A stretch of DNA of 64,000 nt from Pseudorasbora parva (lineage: Eukaryota; Chordata; Actinopteri; Cypriniformes; Gobionidae): contig NC_090185.1 of NCBI RefSeq assembly GCF_024679245.1, positions 27,964,926 through 28,028,925 of the forward strand. The letters are read 5' to 3'. This document shows positions 13,422 through 26,700 of the stretch, in pieces. The translations under genes were made by a program, and so were the position numbers. Every line of letters starts with the position of its first letter. Positions within the stretch are counted from its first letter, which is position 1. The notes under the pieces were generated by a model. The model ran no database searches, had not been told where the DNA came from, and saw only the letters and a list, made by a program, of their open reading frames with translations.

Positions 13422-14162
13422 CTTTAAAGGTGCAGCATTATTCAATGTGTTGACGTAATTTCCACTGAAACAGGAAGAGAGGGCGGGGCATCGATCAGCC
13501 CCTCCCCCCTTTTTAAAAATAGCAAGTAGTGTTATGTTTATATCACAGCTCGGCCAGAGCCATGTAAGCTGCAGTTTCCTCCCAATCTCTGATCGTGATG
13601 CCCTCCTAATATCCTTCATTATCGCTGTATAATATAGCATTCTGTGCCGAATTCAAATTTGTCCAATGTGTTTTCTGGTCTGCGCTGCATATGATCCAGC
13701 ATGTGATCCGCTCTGTGCTGTCCTGTCTCTAGACCAGAGAAGACTGTGTGCGTGTGTGAGTGTGTGCATGCTGCTGCGTGACCTTAACACTACACCAGAC
13801 TTCATTCGCCAATGGAAACATATTTACACTGTCTGAATTGTTCCCTATCCCCTGTATATTGCACAATGTGCCATTTACCATGTAGAAAATAGTAAATGTG
13901 TGACCAATTAGGGGGTGGGGCACTTTAGATTCTCTAAAGCATGTGATTGGTCAGAATCTGATGAGCAGCTGAAGTGCAGCGTGATGTCATCAAATTTGTT
14001 GTTGATCCATATTTGCAGAAGTGAGAGATTGCTTTGAACGCTTATATCTTAGAAATGTGAATTCTGTCATTGTTTTGGAGCACACTGGATTATAGATAAT
14101 AGAAAAATATTAATTCTAAAAGCCAATACTTCCATTTTGTTTTAATGGTGACTTTAAAGTTG
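13422..14162. mobile_element. Probable 740-bp non-autonomous transposon
   Basis: The left side CCTTTAAAGGTGCAGCATTA and right side GGTGACTTTAAAGTTGC suggest inverted CTTTAAAG-type ends. The interior has GGGCGGGGC and GTGATTGGTCAG motifs usual in fish repeats. Borders are approximate. Confidence 0.4.
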
Positions 14163-14324
14163 CGGTGTGGACTCTGCTATTTTATTAAATTTAGAATGAC
14201 AAAACAATCTTTATTGTTATCACTATAGTCCTTGCTGTGAACGTGCCTTAAGAAAACTGAAGTGTGAACAAAACTTTCAAAAATGTATTATAACAACAGG
14301 CTAATAATTTCTGCTACAAATAGT

Positions 14325-14736
14325 TACACTGTAAAAAAAAATATTTCAAAAATAAGTTACCTGGTTGCCTTAAACTTTTGTGTTCATTAAAATAAATAAA
14401 AAATGAGTTAATACAATGAATATTTTTGAGAATCAACAACCTTTAAATATTATTAAAAGATTTTGTAAGCATATTTAAGTGTGTTTTATGTGCGACGCCG
14501 CAGTGAAACATGCCAAATTGTGATTTTTTCATGATTTATCTAATTTTTATGTGTTTCAGATACAATAATACTTTTCTATTTATAAAACCTTTGATTTTAA
14601 TACATTTTAAAAATGTTTTATAATTTCCTTCGTTATATTAGCCTAACTATTTTTTTTATTTCAATAAACTCAAAATTTTAAGGCAACCAGGTTACTTACT
14701 TTTTAAGTTAAACCAACAATAATTTTCTACAGTGTA
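14325..14736. mobile_element. 412-bp palindromic MITE with ACACTGTA ends
   Basis: The ends ACACTGTA and TACAGTGT are inverted. Just inside, GTTACCTGGTTGCCTTAA is mirrored by TTAAGGCAACCAGGTTAC near 14680-14697. The interior is AT-rich without coding sequence. Confidence 0.75.
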
Positions 14737-15221
14737 TTGAAGGCAGTCATAGGAATTAGCCGTTGCACAACAGAAAGTTGCTTGGATTTGGTTTACTTCA
14801 GCATTGCTTTTGATCACCTTTTGATATAAATTGAGATAATGTGACCACACTTACCTATGCCATTTTGTATAATATTCTAATATTTTATATCAGACTATAC
14901 GGCACAATATTGTACTGCGAATGCGAACAACATTTGTTGTGAGTAGGCTGTAGCGATATACCCCTTGTTGCCACAGCCCGGCGACGGAGAGTTGTGTCAA
15001 GCCTGAAGAGTTTTGCTCCTCCTTCCTAAAACCCTGGAGGTGTTGCGTTCCTGCCATTCAGTAACAACACCACCGTGTTCCTAAAGTTCAGACGTCTGGC
15101 TGGACGCAACCTGTACGGATCAGGGACTCCGTGTGTGCGCTACATGTGATGTGTGTCAAAGCTCGTCTCCAGGAGAAATGATTCCTGCTTAGGAAATGAC
15201 CACAGGCTAAGGTTACAGTCT

Positions 15222-15305
15222 ATGGTTTTGAGCTTCGTTCTTATAGTCTACGGTCTCTTGTGGATAAAACAACGCACACTTGCTTCACCTTTGGAGGTTT
15301 TACAG
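15222..15305 (+). CDS. Weak candidate first coding exon (signal-peptide-like)
   Basis: An ATG at 15222 opens 28 codons (MVLSFVLIVYGLLWIKQRTL, then eight more residues) that look like a secretory signal peptide. They end in CAG followed by GTAAGC, a strong donor at 15305/15306, phase 0. The 250 bases upstream are more GC-rich than their surroundings and carry no obvious repeat. It could start an unidentified secreted protein. It could also be a 5' UTR exon of vasorin with an upstream ORF: spliced to 37172 this frame would stop before the vasorin ATG. No matching second exon was recognised, so chance remains likely. Confidence 0.22.
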
Positions 15306-16690
15306 GTAAGCAGTGCAATTCATTATATAGCTAATTGCTGAATATGCCTCTCTATATATAGTCATATTAAATAATATTTACATAGAGTTACATATTAAAA
15401 TAGTTACATATAAACAAATAAAATAACAAGAAATAATTCGTTTTAATTTTGGGACTTTTGTTTAGAAATTTTGGCAGGGAATGGTTAAAATCTCAGAACT
15501 TCTACCGGCTTACTGGTCTCGTGAGCTCAGTATAAAACATGTTTATTCGTACCATGCCAGGTAACAGAAGTCAATGTATCACCGTGCAAGGATTGCTTGG
15601 TCGGTGATGGATGGATGTGAATGGTAGGCTACGAAACATAACGAATGCGATAAATCATAAAATCGAGTTTAATATTGGTTTCATATTAGGATGCGAATCA
15701 GCAAAATAAGCCTTTATGTCGCTATATTATAGGCTATTGTATTATATTAGTCCTTTGTATTATTTGACATTATCTGTGCGAATAACCTAAGCTATAGTGG
15801 GCTTTTGGGGGTTGACATCCCCAATTATGCTTTTCATTTTGTATTTTATATTTTTTCATCCATGCATGTGTCAAAATCACCACCGTGTGCCTTTAAGCAC
15901 AAAGTTTGATCGCGCTCGCCTGAGGAGATTTCGGTCGCTACATCTACGAAACAAAGTGCTAAAATTACAGCGCACAAATCACACACACACACTCTCTCTC
16001 TCTCACACGACATTATTACGCAAGACAAACATCAGCAGCACAATCCAAAAACCACTGACAGAGATTCCTTCAGAAGAACGAGTCGTTTGTTGTTATGTTA
16101 ATGTAGCACCAATGTGTTTAACCGGGTTTTTACATTATCGTTATTGCTGGACTAACGTGCTTGTGATAGCGTTATTGTCACAATATTATTGTGTTCAATG
16201 CTTACAGTAGCCTATGCTGTCAATGCGAAACCTGTTGAAATCAAGCTCCATATTGTCCCTGAAATGTCATTAAACTTCCACCCCTTTCTCCCCCAAGCTG
16301 CTGGCACCTAAACAGATGAGTAGTGGTTCTCAGGTGTAAATTAGTTTAGTTGCACAGGGCGTAAAGAAGACTATGCTCATTTATTCCGGCTTTTAAACCT
16401 ATTATTTTCGTTGCTTCAAAGAAATCTCAACAGTCGATGAGAGATTTTGTGGAGGACTCTATTAAGAAGTACTTTGGAGCAAGGGTTTAGTGACATGCTG
16501 AGTTTTTGGCTATTCATTTTAGTGATTCTGAATTGGTTTGGAAATCCTCCTCAGCTGTATGCCTCCTTCCTTCGCACATTGGTTGGTAAGAGGTCTGGCA
16601 GAGATGTTAAAATGGTCACAACCTTTAAATACCCACTAGACTATCACAGCAAATGAGTTAGCATATAAGTTCAGGGTTTAGAATACACTC
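15306..16690. other. No confirmed gene
   Basis: It follows the candidate splice donor. A 137-codon frame at 15797-16210 includes CA/CT-repeat-derived residues and resembles no family, so I do not call it. Weak repeats only. Confidence 0.4.
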
Positions 16691-16691
16691 A

Positions 16692-16840
16692 TAAAAATAA
16701 AGGTAGGCCTACAACCATATAAAAGAACCATTTTGGGTACCTCAAAGAACCTTTCAGGGTTTTTTTTTCATATTGTAAAGAGAATTTGTATCATCTGAAC
16801 TTTTTTTTGTCAATTATATTGGGCTATGGAAAGGTTCTAG
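16692..16840. mobile_element. Diverged relative of the AATAAAGGTTC MITE
   Basis: It contains AAAAATAAAGGTAGGCC, CAAAGAACCTTTCAGGGTTTTT and GGAAAGGTTCTAGGGAC, matching the arrangement at 24509-24682 but without a clear right end. Confidence 0.45.
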
Positions 16841-16844
16841 GGAC

Positions 16845-16995
16845 ATTAAAGAGTTCACCCTAAAATGAAAGATTCTGTCATTAATTACAAACCCTCATGT
16901 TCCAAACCCATACGTCTTTCATTCATCTTTAGTACACAAATGAAGATCTTTTTAATGAAATTCACTCTATTGACAGTCTACACAAATACCACTTT
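16845..16995 (+). mobile_element. MITE fragment of the same superfamily
   Basis: It begins TTAAAGAGTTCACCCTAAAATGAAAGATTCTGTCATTAATTAC, the family head, and fades by about 16995. The right end is not found. Confidence 0.55.
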
Positions 16996-17144
16996 CAAAC
17001 ATGTCACTCATTATAAAGGTTCTACCACATATAGCAATTTAGAACATTTATTTTTAAGAGCGTATGCTTTTTATTCTTTATAGTCCTTTAGAAAAACATA
17101 TTTTGCTGGCAATAACCCAGAGACACAATATGCTTGTTTAATCT

Positions 17145-17227
17145 TTAACCACTTCAGCGCTGCAGCATATTTCAAATAATTATGACATATGCAAATGTGT
17201 ACCCAGGGCGCAGAGCTGAAGTGGTTA
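17145..17227. mobile_element. 83-bp miniature hairpin element
   Basis: TTAACCACTTCAGC at one end is mirrored by GCTGAAGTGGTTAA at the other, with further pairing around a short AT-rich loop. It is flanked by AT-rich sequence. Confidence 0.65.
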
Positions 17228-17266
17228 AAGAACTATAAGCATCTCATGACACTCTACGCTTTAAAA

Positions 17267-18025
17267 ACACTGTAAACCAGAATAAGTTGGCAAAACTAAA
17301 AAAAAAAACGAGACAGTTGCCTTTAAAGTTAAAAATTTTAAAGCTTAAGCAGAACTTGCAGATTTTTATTTTGTAATCTTACATTTTAATCTGAAATTTA
17401 GTAATTTTAACATTTTAATTGATCTGAACTTGACATATTTGAGGAAGCTAATTAATACATTTAACTTAAAAATGTTGTGCAATCTCAATTTTTTAGTAGT
17501 GGAAACTTGACTAGCTTTAACTAGCCAGTTCAATAAATGCCACCAGGCGAATTGGTTACACAATGCTTTGGTAGCATTAGCCCAGCATGGCTCTTGCTGA
17601 ATGAGGACAGCATAATACATTTAACATATATCTCTTTTCAAACTAAGATTATGCTCCACTTGTCACCATGATGGTAACCCTACGAAAAACAACATATCAG
17701 AAACTCTTCTAAACTAGCATAACAAAACATTAGACAGTATACTTAGACAGCCTTTTACTGTCTCTTTTGAATGTCATGGCAAAGCATGCTGGTAAAAAGA
17801 AATCGTAATCCGGTTTAAGTTTAATTTAAGTTAGTATAGGTTAAGTTCATCAACTCAAAACAATGAAATAATTTGGATTACTAAAAAAGGGGCAGTTTCG
17901 AGAACTCAAATTAAAAAGAAAGTTATAAATACTCATAAAAGTTCATTTGTTTGAACTAATTTGTTTAATTTGAGTTGGCTCTACTCAAAGAAATGTATTA
18001 TTTTGAGCGTTGGGGTTTACAGTGT
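17267..18025. mobile_element. 759-bp element with perfect 12-bp ACACTGTAAACC ends
   Basis: ACACTGTAAACC at 17267-17278 is exactly inverted at 18014-18025. The interior is AT-rich and carries no conserved frame. It has the same end type as 14325-14736. Confidence 0.7.
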
Positions 18026-19773
18026 ACTCTTCAGGAGAACCTGAGATGTTGAGAACGCTTTGAAGAACCTTTATTGTTGGTATTGATGAAGTTTCAATAG
18101 TTTTAACAGATTGCATAACCACATATTAGTTCTGCACTCAACTCCCTTTGAGCAGCAAACCCAAGTTATTATCTGTTTGTTTAGTAAAATATTGTTTATG
18201 AATGACGTCAAAGCAGACCAAGGACCCAGCTGCGAGTTAAATCTGATCTGCCATTAGTAATCTAGGGCGCATACCTCAAATAATTTGTGATAATAACTGT
18301 CGTAAGCATGTTAACACGTTCTTCTCATTTTGTTTTGGTCAGCGTTAGAGATCAGCTGGCAGTCTGCCAGTCATCATTCAGGAGAGGCAAACACGGAGGG
18401 GGCACTTAGGATACGAAAGAGGGACGAGCGTATGAGAAAAGCAAAGACAGATACAGAAGGAGAGCAAGCAAAAAGCACAGGCAAACATTCCTGACGCGGT
18501 GTCTCAGCAATTTAATTAAAGGGACTAGTGGGATGTTAGAGTGGGCTTTCGGAGGTGAAGGCTTAACCCCCTCCGGCCAGGCTTGGACTAATCCCAAGGG
18601 TCAGCTAATAAGTGCTCGGGTCATGCCACCATGACAACTATATAGGGGAGTATTTCAGATAGAGCTTCCCAGTCCCAGTTAATAACTGCATGATGGACGT
18701 TAAGACACAGCGAGGAGGAATAAGTGTGTGCAGATGCAGTGAAGAACGGCCTTATAGACTGAGAGGTAGAGTCAAGTGTCTGACATCTGAAGATTATTTA
18801 GTTAGAAGCACTTTGATTGCAAAGATTGCGGCCTTTGTGCCTTGACTACGACTCTGGCTGTTGTTAAAGGTCAGATGAAAACCCTAGAAACGCGTTGCTT
18901 GTTGTTTGGATTATACCGATCACTCAAAATCACTAAAATCTGTTGCGGTAGTGACTGCCAAAGCATGAGCCCTCCTCCTAAAACATAGGATTTGGTTTTC
19001 CTTTGGTTTCTTCCTCCTTGAAGTGTTGGCTAAACAAAGGATTGCAATACAGGAGCATTAAAAATGACACAATGGAGCAACATGCAACCTTATTAGTGTC
19101 ATATAGCCTGTCATTTAAAAGTTCCATGTGTTTCCTGCCCCTTGTGTGCTTTTTTTTATTAAATATTTTGGCTAATATTATTATGCTTTCAGCTACTGTT
19201 TAAAAAAATACTGCATATTTTACCCAAAATCAGTTTGAATATATTTATGTGATGTTTGCAGATGCCATATGGGCCTGTAAAATACATTCTAATCTTATAT
19301 AATATCAGCATGTGTATAAAAATTTAGTTCAGGAATGTTTGAATGCCTATACTGGAATTCATGAATATGCAAAAGAGCTCTGCCTCCACTCACTCGGACC
19401 AGCTCATACCCACACTCAACTTTATTGTAGTAAACACTGCACAAAGTTTAAGGTATCACGCTTTACATTGTCAGACACATAAAGGTAATTAATATGATTA
19501 GTCTTTTGCTTGACTACATTATCAAACCGCTAATAATGTGTTGCTAATGTTACGCAGTTCATCATAACATTTGCAATATACGTCATATACATAATTTACC
19601 CGCTATATTGCGTGTACCCGCAATGTGGGTATAAGTGTACCCGATTTTTCATATTCTACTGAAAAATATACCGGGAAAACCTGGTTTCTCCCCTGCTTCA
19701 CAGGATAGTTAATGATATGCTAAAGCCCTTCCACATGTTGACGTGATTGGTTAAAAGGTTGTTTGTGGTTTCA
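18026..19773. other. No gene seen
   Basis: Mixed-composition non-coding sequence. No inverted ends, arrays or coding motifs that I can support. Confidence 0.4.
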
Positions 19774-20305
19774 GGCTACGTCTACACTAATCCGGATAAA
19801 TTTAAAAACTGAGTTTTCGTCTAAAAACGCACCGCGTCCACACTATCATTTTCAATCGTTTTCCAAAAAGTGTTCATCTACACTGAAACGTCTGAAAACG
19901 CTTACATCCCCGTACTGCGCATGAGCAAATCCAAGAAGCTTCGACTTGCGTAATTTCTGCTACTCGTTTATATACTCATTTTGCGACAATGTCGAGAAAA
20001 GGCACTGAGTTTTTTAACAGTATGTACAAACTGACATTAATATTTAACAAGGCTGTCAAAACAAAAAGCATACAAAACAACTGCTGTACAATGTTGTTCA
20101 CCATCTTGGCTGAATTGGTCATATGACTGCATCATATGGCAAAAAATGTGTCATCGTATTAAAAAGCCTCCGTTTTCACAGTCCACATTACTACGTGAAG
20201 ACGGCGTTTTCAAATGTATCCGCTCTGGAGAGCGTTTTCAAAACTATAGGTTTTCATTGACTTAAAACACTGTTCAAATGAAAACGTATTAGTGTGGACA
20301 TGGCC
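19774..20305. mobile_element. 532-bp non-autonomous transposon, TCA at both flanks
   Basis: GGCTACGTCTACACTAAT at the left and ATTAGTGTGGACATGGCC at the right are inverted with three mismatches. TCA lies directly outside each end (19771-19773 and 20306-20308), consistent with a 3-bp duplication. Many AAAACG motifs occur inside. Confidence 0.75.
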
Positions 20306-21486
20306 TCAAACTGCAGTTGTCTTTGGTTCACTGCAGTTTTAAGGGAGAAAATACTCAGCAATAGTGTTGACTTGACTTTGCCCAATTATTTATTTTAAAG
20401 CATATTAAGAACACCAAATAAACATATATACAACATTAAAAACTAGATTTTTTAAGTAGCCTACTTCCAAAAGTATATTCAATGCTAGCTAATACTTTTT
20501 AAAATAAGAGTAGCTTGAGTGTAGTTTAACTACTTTGAATTATGAACTGTGTAGTTTCAAAATAGCTTCCCCCAAAACTGCTGACAAGAGATAAGGAAGG
20601 CTGGCGAAGAAAAGCTCAAATACTGTGTATTATCTTATGTTGTAGCTTTTAGGATTTATTTTCATGTGTGTGCCTGTCACGGTGTCCACTTGTAAAAACA
20701 CAGTTTAGATGGCAACCCTGCTGTTTGCATGATTGTGAGTGGAGTGAAGGCAAGAACCAAGAACAACAATAGAAATATAAACACACATAAATCATCAGAG
20801 GTCCGAAAATGTAAGGAAAATTATAATAAAAAAAACAACTTAAGAAGATTGCATGCTGCACTAAAATACTGCCTTCCTATCTTAGCTGAAGCAGCAGAGA
20901 CAACTATAAAAAAAGTCATTCGTTGGTTGAATTCCCTGAAAAGTGTAAACACTCGGTGGCGCTTTCAAAACATTACTCTCTTTTTTTTGTACATCCCGAC
21001 CAGCAGCACATAGCAACACTACCTCAAGCATTAGTGTGATGTGGTGCTATCTGTTTATCCAGCCAATAGAAGATAAAAGGAGTCGGATCCAAAGCCAGGA
21101 CACTCAAATGTGGGGGACATTCATAACTCTTGAGGGAGCCACTGCGTCCCGGGGATTAGGAGTCTATAGTATATATATCTAGGGGCTCTACGTATATTCT
21201 ATTCTATTCTATTCAGCATGAGTTTAATTTTAATTTTATTTTAGAACATTTTATTTCCATGCCAATGTATCATGCAGCCCTAGATGTATCGCTTGTATAG
21301 GACCCTATTATTTCCGCGATGCGGGAAACACGGACCGAATCATAGAATCCAGTCATAAAAACGGAATTTATGGTATAATGCGGAATTTCACTGAATTTAA
21401 TTAAAATGTTTTAATAAATAAAAAGCACGTCATTACACTTAAATCAAATTGCAAAGAAAACAGCAAAAATACTACTTGTACTGTAT
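20306..21486. other. No gene seen; short (ATTCT)n
   Basis: (ATTCT)n at about 21193-21214. The remaining sequence has short frames without family features. Confidence 0.4.
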
Positions 21487-22099
21487 ACCAGGGCCGTACC
21501 ACCATAGACATTGAGGGGGACAAGTCCTCCCCAATAATTAGAAATGGCCAAATTGTCCCCCCACAATATTTAAAATTCTTGCTCTGCTCTGCTGCACTTC
21601 ATTACGCTGCGCTCTGTATGTCAGAATGACATAAAGGTTTAAAAGTTATTTTTTTAATCTGGTCTGCCTCAGAGGTCTAAAAGTGCTTGTCAGTGTCAAA
21701 ACGATTGAGATGGCCAATCAAATCAAAGCAGGCGGGGTTAAGGTTCTCTTTAAATTACAGAAGAATGCAAAAATCTATTGCTTAATGCCGTAGCGGAGAC
21801 TATTCTTTTCAGTGAAATCACAAAACAAAATAAACTATGAGAGCGTATTGGAACACAGAACCTTTGACTTTGTTTACAAAAATTCTACCACAAGACCACT
21901 AAAGCCAAATTTGAGCAGGGGATCAATGTATTCATACAATATATTTGACAGAAATTAATGCAAATATTATTTTCAAATAGCCAATGATTATTTCCCAGAC
22001 CTAGAAGACCTAGAATTGAATTCACTGTTCTGTTTCTTTACGCTTTAAAAAAATAAAAACGGGTTCTCCCAATGTTCAAGACATGGTTACGGCCTTGGT
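21487..22099. mobile_element. 613-bp element with GGCCGTA ends
   Basis: The ends CCAGGGCCGTACC and GGTTACGGCCTTGG are imperfect inverted repeats. The interior shares long blocks with 30345-31375, for example CTTGCTCTGCTCTGCTGCAC and GAGATGGCCAATCAAATCAA. Confidence 0.7.
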
Positions 22100-23191
22100 G
22101 TATGGGATGTGTATCTAACAAACTATTAGCGTCTTTTTTACAGTACTTAATTTAAATGTCTATTCAAATGTCTAAAACCTAAAATAAACATTATGTGGTT
22201 AGTTGTGATATATGAAAAGCACTGAGTGTGTCCGTCTCTGGCTCAGTACCAGCCAAAGTGAGAAAACCTGTTTGAATTTAGCAGTGACGCACTGAATGCT
22301 CCAATCACACAGGTGTGATTGTATTTGTTAAAGGGTTAAAAAACAATTGCGTTTTGGGGGTGGAGGGGGGACAGATCAGATCTGAGGAGGCAATGCCCCC
22401 TTGTGATGCCGGGCCTAAAGGGCTCAGGAAACCTGTTTGTAATCAATCATTATTTTTATATTTTTGTGGAAAATTACACACTTTAAGGATGCAAGCTGCG
22501 TGTAAATAAAATCCCATGTGCACTAAAAACATCTCTTCCACTCTTGGTAAAATCTTTTTTTTCCTGAATGTCAGCTGTACAATCTTGTTATTTTGCTTGA
22601 GGACAGAGAGTTATGTCCTTTGGCTGCGTCTGTTGGGTGGTGTTCAGGTTTTCACAAGTCAAGAACAGCAAACATCCGTCTACCTTCCTTCAAACGCAGG
22701 CACTCAGGAGAGCACTGTTTGATCAAAGGGATCTGCTTCTCTGATTACTTTGGCCGTATGATACACCAGTTATATTAAGGCTGTAACTGTAAGTTCTTAT
22801 GAAACATATACAAAACATGCATGTGTCACTGACAGGTCAGAAAGATGTAGAGAATCTACAGTTTTGGTGCGATTTTCAAGGTTTTGACTAAATGATTACA
22901 ATTTACTGTAATAAAATTTCACCGAAGAAAGTAAATGAGTGCGTCCCAATTTGCAAATTATAAATCCTAAATAGTATTCAAAAATAGAATTAGAGCATCC
23001 CAAATTGTAGTTTTTTGAAAGGAGTTTTCCAAAGATACCGGATTGTCTATTTCAGTTTAGAATTCGAAGTGCAGATCGGTGCACACTCTAAAGGCTAATA
23101 TTGCTCAAAACCTAGGATTCGATTAGAACTACAAATGGGGATAAAAAGGGTTAAAAAACTACAAACATGGTGGATGTGTGAGTCTGATGGT
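22100..23191. other. No gene seen
   Basis: Short overlapping frames at 22315-22780 lack motifs, and I regard them as chance. No repeat ends noted. Confidence 0.4.
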
Positions 23192-23480
23192 TAAAGGGAT
23201 GGTTCACCCAAAAGTGAAAATTCTGTCGTAATTTACTCACCCATAAGTTGCTCCAAACCTGTATGAATTTCATACTCAAAAGAAGATACTTGGAAGAATG
23301 CTTGTAACCAAGCAGATCTTTTCCTACTATGGTAATCAATGGCTGCCGAGATCTGCTTGGTTACAAATAAAAATGTAGTATAAGTAGGTGAATTTGGAAA
23401 CAGCAAAAATTCAAATCCAAAAGACTCCAGTCTTCAGTGTCACACGATCCTTCAATGTTTGGGTGAACTATTCCTTTAAG
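23192..23480. mobile_element. 289-bp MITE with TTAAAGGGATGGTTCACCC ends
   Basis: It starts AAAGGGATGGTTCACCCAAA and ends TTTGGGTGAACTATTCCTTTAA. Internally CTTGTAACCAAGCAGATCT occurs inverted as AGATCTGCTTGGTTACAA, so the element can fold on itself. Confidence 0.75.
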
Positions 23481-24508
23481 ATGTGACGTCTGTTATGATT
23501 GGCTAATCAATGCATATTTACACAGCAAAGTCACTTGAGCAACTTGAGAATACTGAGGGTTACACTGAGGTCACCAATACATTAATTCCTGCTGCGCACA
23601 CTTAAATCGATCAGTGACACGATTGAACCGTCTCAGAGCAAATTCGTCAGCAGACTGCCAGGATGGATCAGATAAGCCTCCAAAACACACACACATTGTG
23701 CACCCCGTCTTTCATTGCTTTTCAGTGAGCTGCTTCAGTACACAAACAGAGTAGTGTGCTGGAGAACCTCCCTATAGTATTTCGTTACTTCAGCCACGCT
23801 TACACCATGTATACACATTACAAGCAAGAGCTACATCATTCGGAGGAGGTAAATGTACTCAGAGAGGGCCTCAATGTCACCAAGGTATTAACAGGTCAGG
23901 ACAGGCAGGCAGAGAAACTGATTTGGCCTTGTTCCAGCATACCTCGTCAGCACTGGAGGTGAACCGAAATTGGTTTATTTGTTTTAATGGTCCGTGGGTT
24001 GTAAATAGATCCGCTAATCCAAGACTGAGGTGCTGAGCTCCAAACAGCGCTTCACACACGATTTTTGTGGTATTTTGAACCTGATGATCGTCTAAATAGC
24101 ATCTTGTGTTTCAGTGGAAGCAAGCAAATCTGACCTTTTCAACAAAGGAGATCACATGCTCAGTATCACAAATGTGATTATTTGATTAATGACCAAGAAT
24201 TGAGCAGAATTTCCCATCCATTTGTGCTTTGAGATTTGGTCTGGTCTGACAGACTGAAGTCTTTAGAGTCCCTGACACAGAAAACACTCAAGCTGACACA
24301 GCTGGTCAGGAGACAGGACACCCCCTGCGGGGCAAGAAGGGGGCGGCGGGGCGAGCTGTTCCAGCATGTCCCAGCCACGAGTTCTCTCTCTCTCTCTCAC
24401 GCTCAATTGAATTCTCTTTAAACATTCTCATTTATTTAATGTTAAAATTAAGATTCAATCTATTTCCATTGCGATTTTTTTTACTCTGTTTAATTCAGTT
24501 CACTGATA

Positions 24509-24682
24509 AAAATAAAGGTTCCTAAAGGGGGGTTTCACAGTGATGGCATTAAAAACCTTCCATTACATTTTTTTTACTTTTTCTCTCTTAAAAAGGACAT
24601 TTTAGCACATTTAAAAAAATCGTAAAGAATTTTTTGTGCAATGAAAGTTTCCATGGAACCAACAGAGAACCTTTATTTTTAA
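24509..24682. mobile_element. 174-bp MITE with AAAAATAAAGGTTC ends
   Basis: AAAAATAAAGGTTC at the left is mirrored by GAACCTTTATTTTT at the right. The interior includes CCATGGAACCAACAGAGAACC. A related diverged copy appears at 16692-16840. Confidence 0.65.
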
Positions 24683-24689
24683 GAGGGTT

Positions 24690-25400
<711 letters not shown>

Positions 25401-26397
25401 GTAAACGTGTAATGAACTGCTGAACTTTTTTGACTGCAGACCTGTTTTAAACATCATTTAACTCTTAGGGATTTGACTGTTGACTGACATTAGTGCCTCA
25501 AATATGTGTACTTGCTTATGAGTTATGGCATTAAGATTCATGGCGTCGGGCATACAACATTTTTCACTTTTTTGACACCCATTATGTGTTACGTAGTACA
25601 ATGAATAACAAAAGAACGTGCTAACTTGAATAACTTGCTACTTGAATGTTTTTAACAGGTGTATGACTGTTCACCAGATAAATATGTCTGTATGGTGTGT
25701 GTGTGTGTTTGTTTTTCTTTGAGAGATGTGAAAAAGCTGTTATGTTTCAGTCTATTACACACCGATTTGGTCTGAAAGTAAGCCAGAAAAACAGCTTAAA
25801 ATACTAAGAACCTGTCCTGAACTAACGAAACCTGCAGAGAGAGGGAAAGATACATGTATAGACAAGAACAAACAGTCCTTTGCCTCACTGCAAGAGCAGT
25901 TTGCCCTTTATAGTAAACAGTTTAATTGCACATTTTATTGGAACGACATATATTGTGGAACAACATTAGAGTCATTAATGACATACATTTCATTTTTGGG
26001 TTACTAACCCTTTAATGTGATTATGTTCACACATAGATGGAGTGAAAACCACATTCTATAACCAAACATTTGTACATTTTCAGGACTCATAACAGCATTC
26101 TCCAAAAAAAACTGCACTGTGTTAACGGAACTGGACAGGAGTGCATTTCCCAAAAGCATATGGCAACTATGGTCGCAAGTTCTTTTGTCGTATCAGCTTA
26201 GTTCAACGAGTTGGTGTTTCTCGAAATCGTAGTTCCAAACTGTCGTGGTTACAACGACAGATCTCGTCCTGTGGTCAGAAGCATAGTTTCTTGTTTGCAT
26301 TACATGTGCACTTTCTTAATAAATCCTTATCTTAAGCAAAATAAGCAGGCTGGCATTCAAAGCAATATCTTTTATTTCGAATTGTACAAAATGTCAT
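25401..26397. other. No gene seen
   Basis: AT-rich sequence with a short GT run at about 25697. Nothing further supported. Confidence 0.4.
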
Positions 26398-26700
26398 TTA
26401 AAGGTGCAGTGTGTAATATCTATGAGGCTCTATTGACAGAAATGCAATATAATGTACATAATTCAGCGGTGTATAATGACCTTACATAATGAACTGTTTT
26501 TATCACCTGGCTATGAGCCATTTCTATCTACATAGGCTGTGGGTCCCCTTACAGTGAAATTGGCATTTTGCACCGCCATGTTTCTACAGTAGCCCTAAAC
26601 GGACAAACTTACTCACTCTGCTCTCTCCGACGACGTCGTTTTTGTTCTGTGTCCGCCAACATGGCTTCTCTGTATTCCAAAAGGGAGAGGTGAGCTTTTG
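26398..26700 (+). mobile_element. Repeat starting TTAAAGGTGCAGTGTGTAAT
   Basis: It has a head typical of fish non-autonomous repeats, followed by GTGGGTCCCCTTACAGTG and CCGCCATGTTTCTACAGTAG. No right inverted end was found, so it is probably truncated at the T-run near 26730. Confidence 0.45.
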
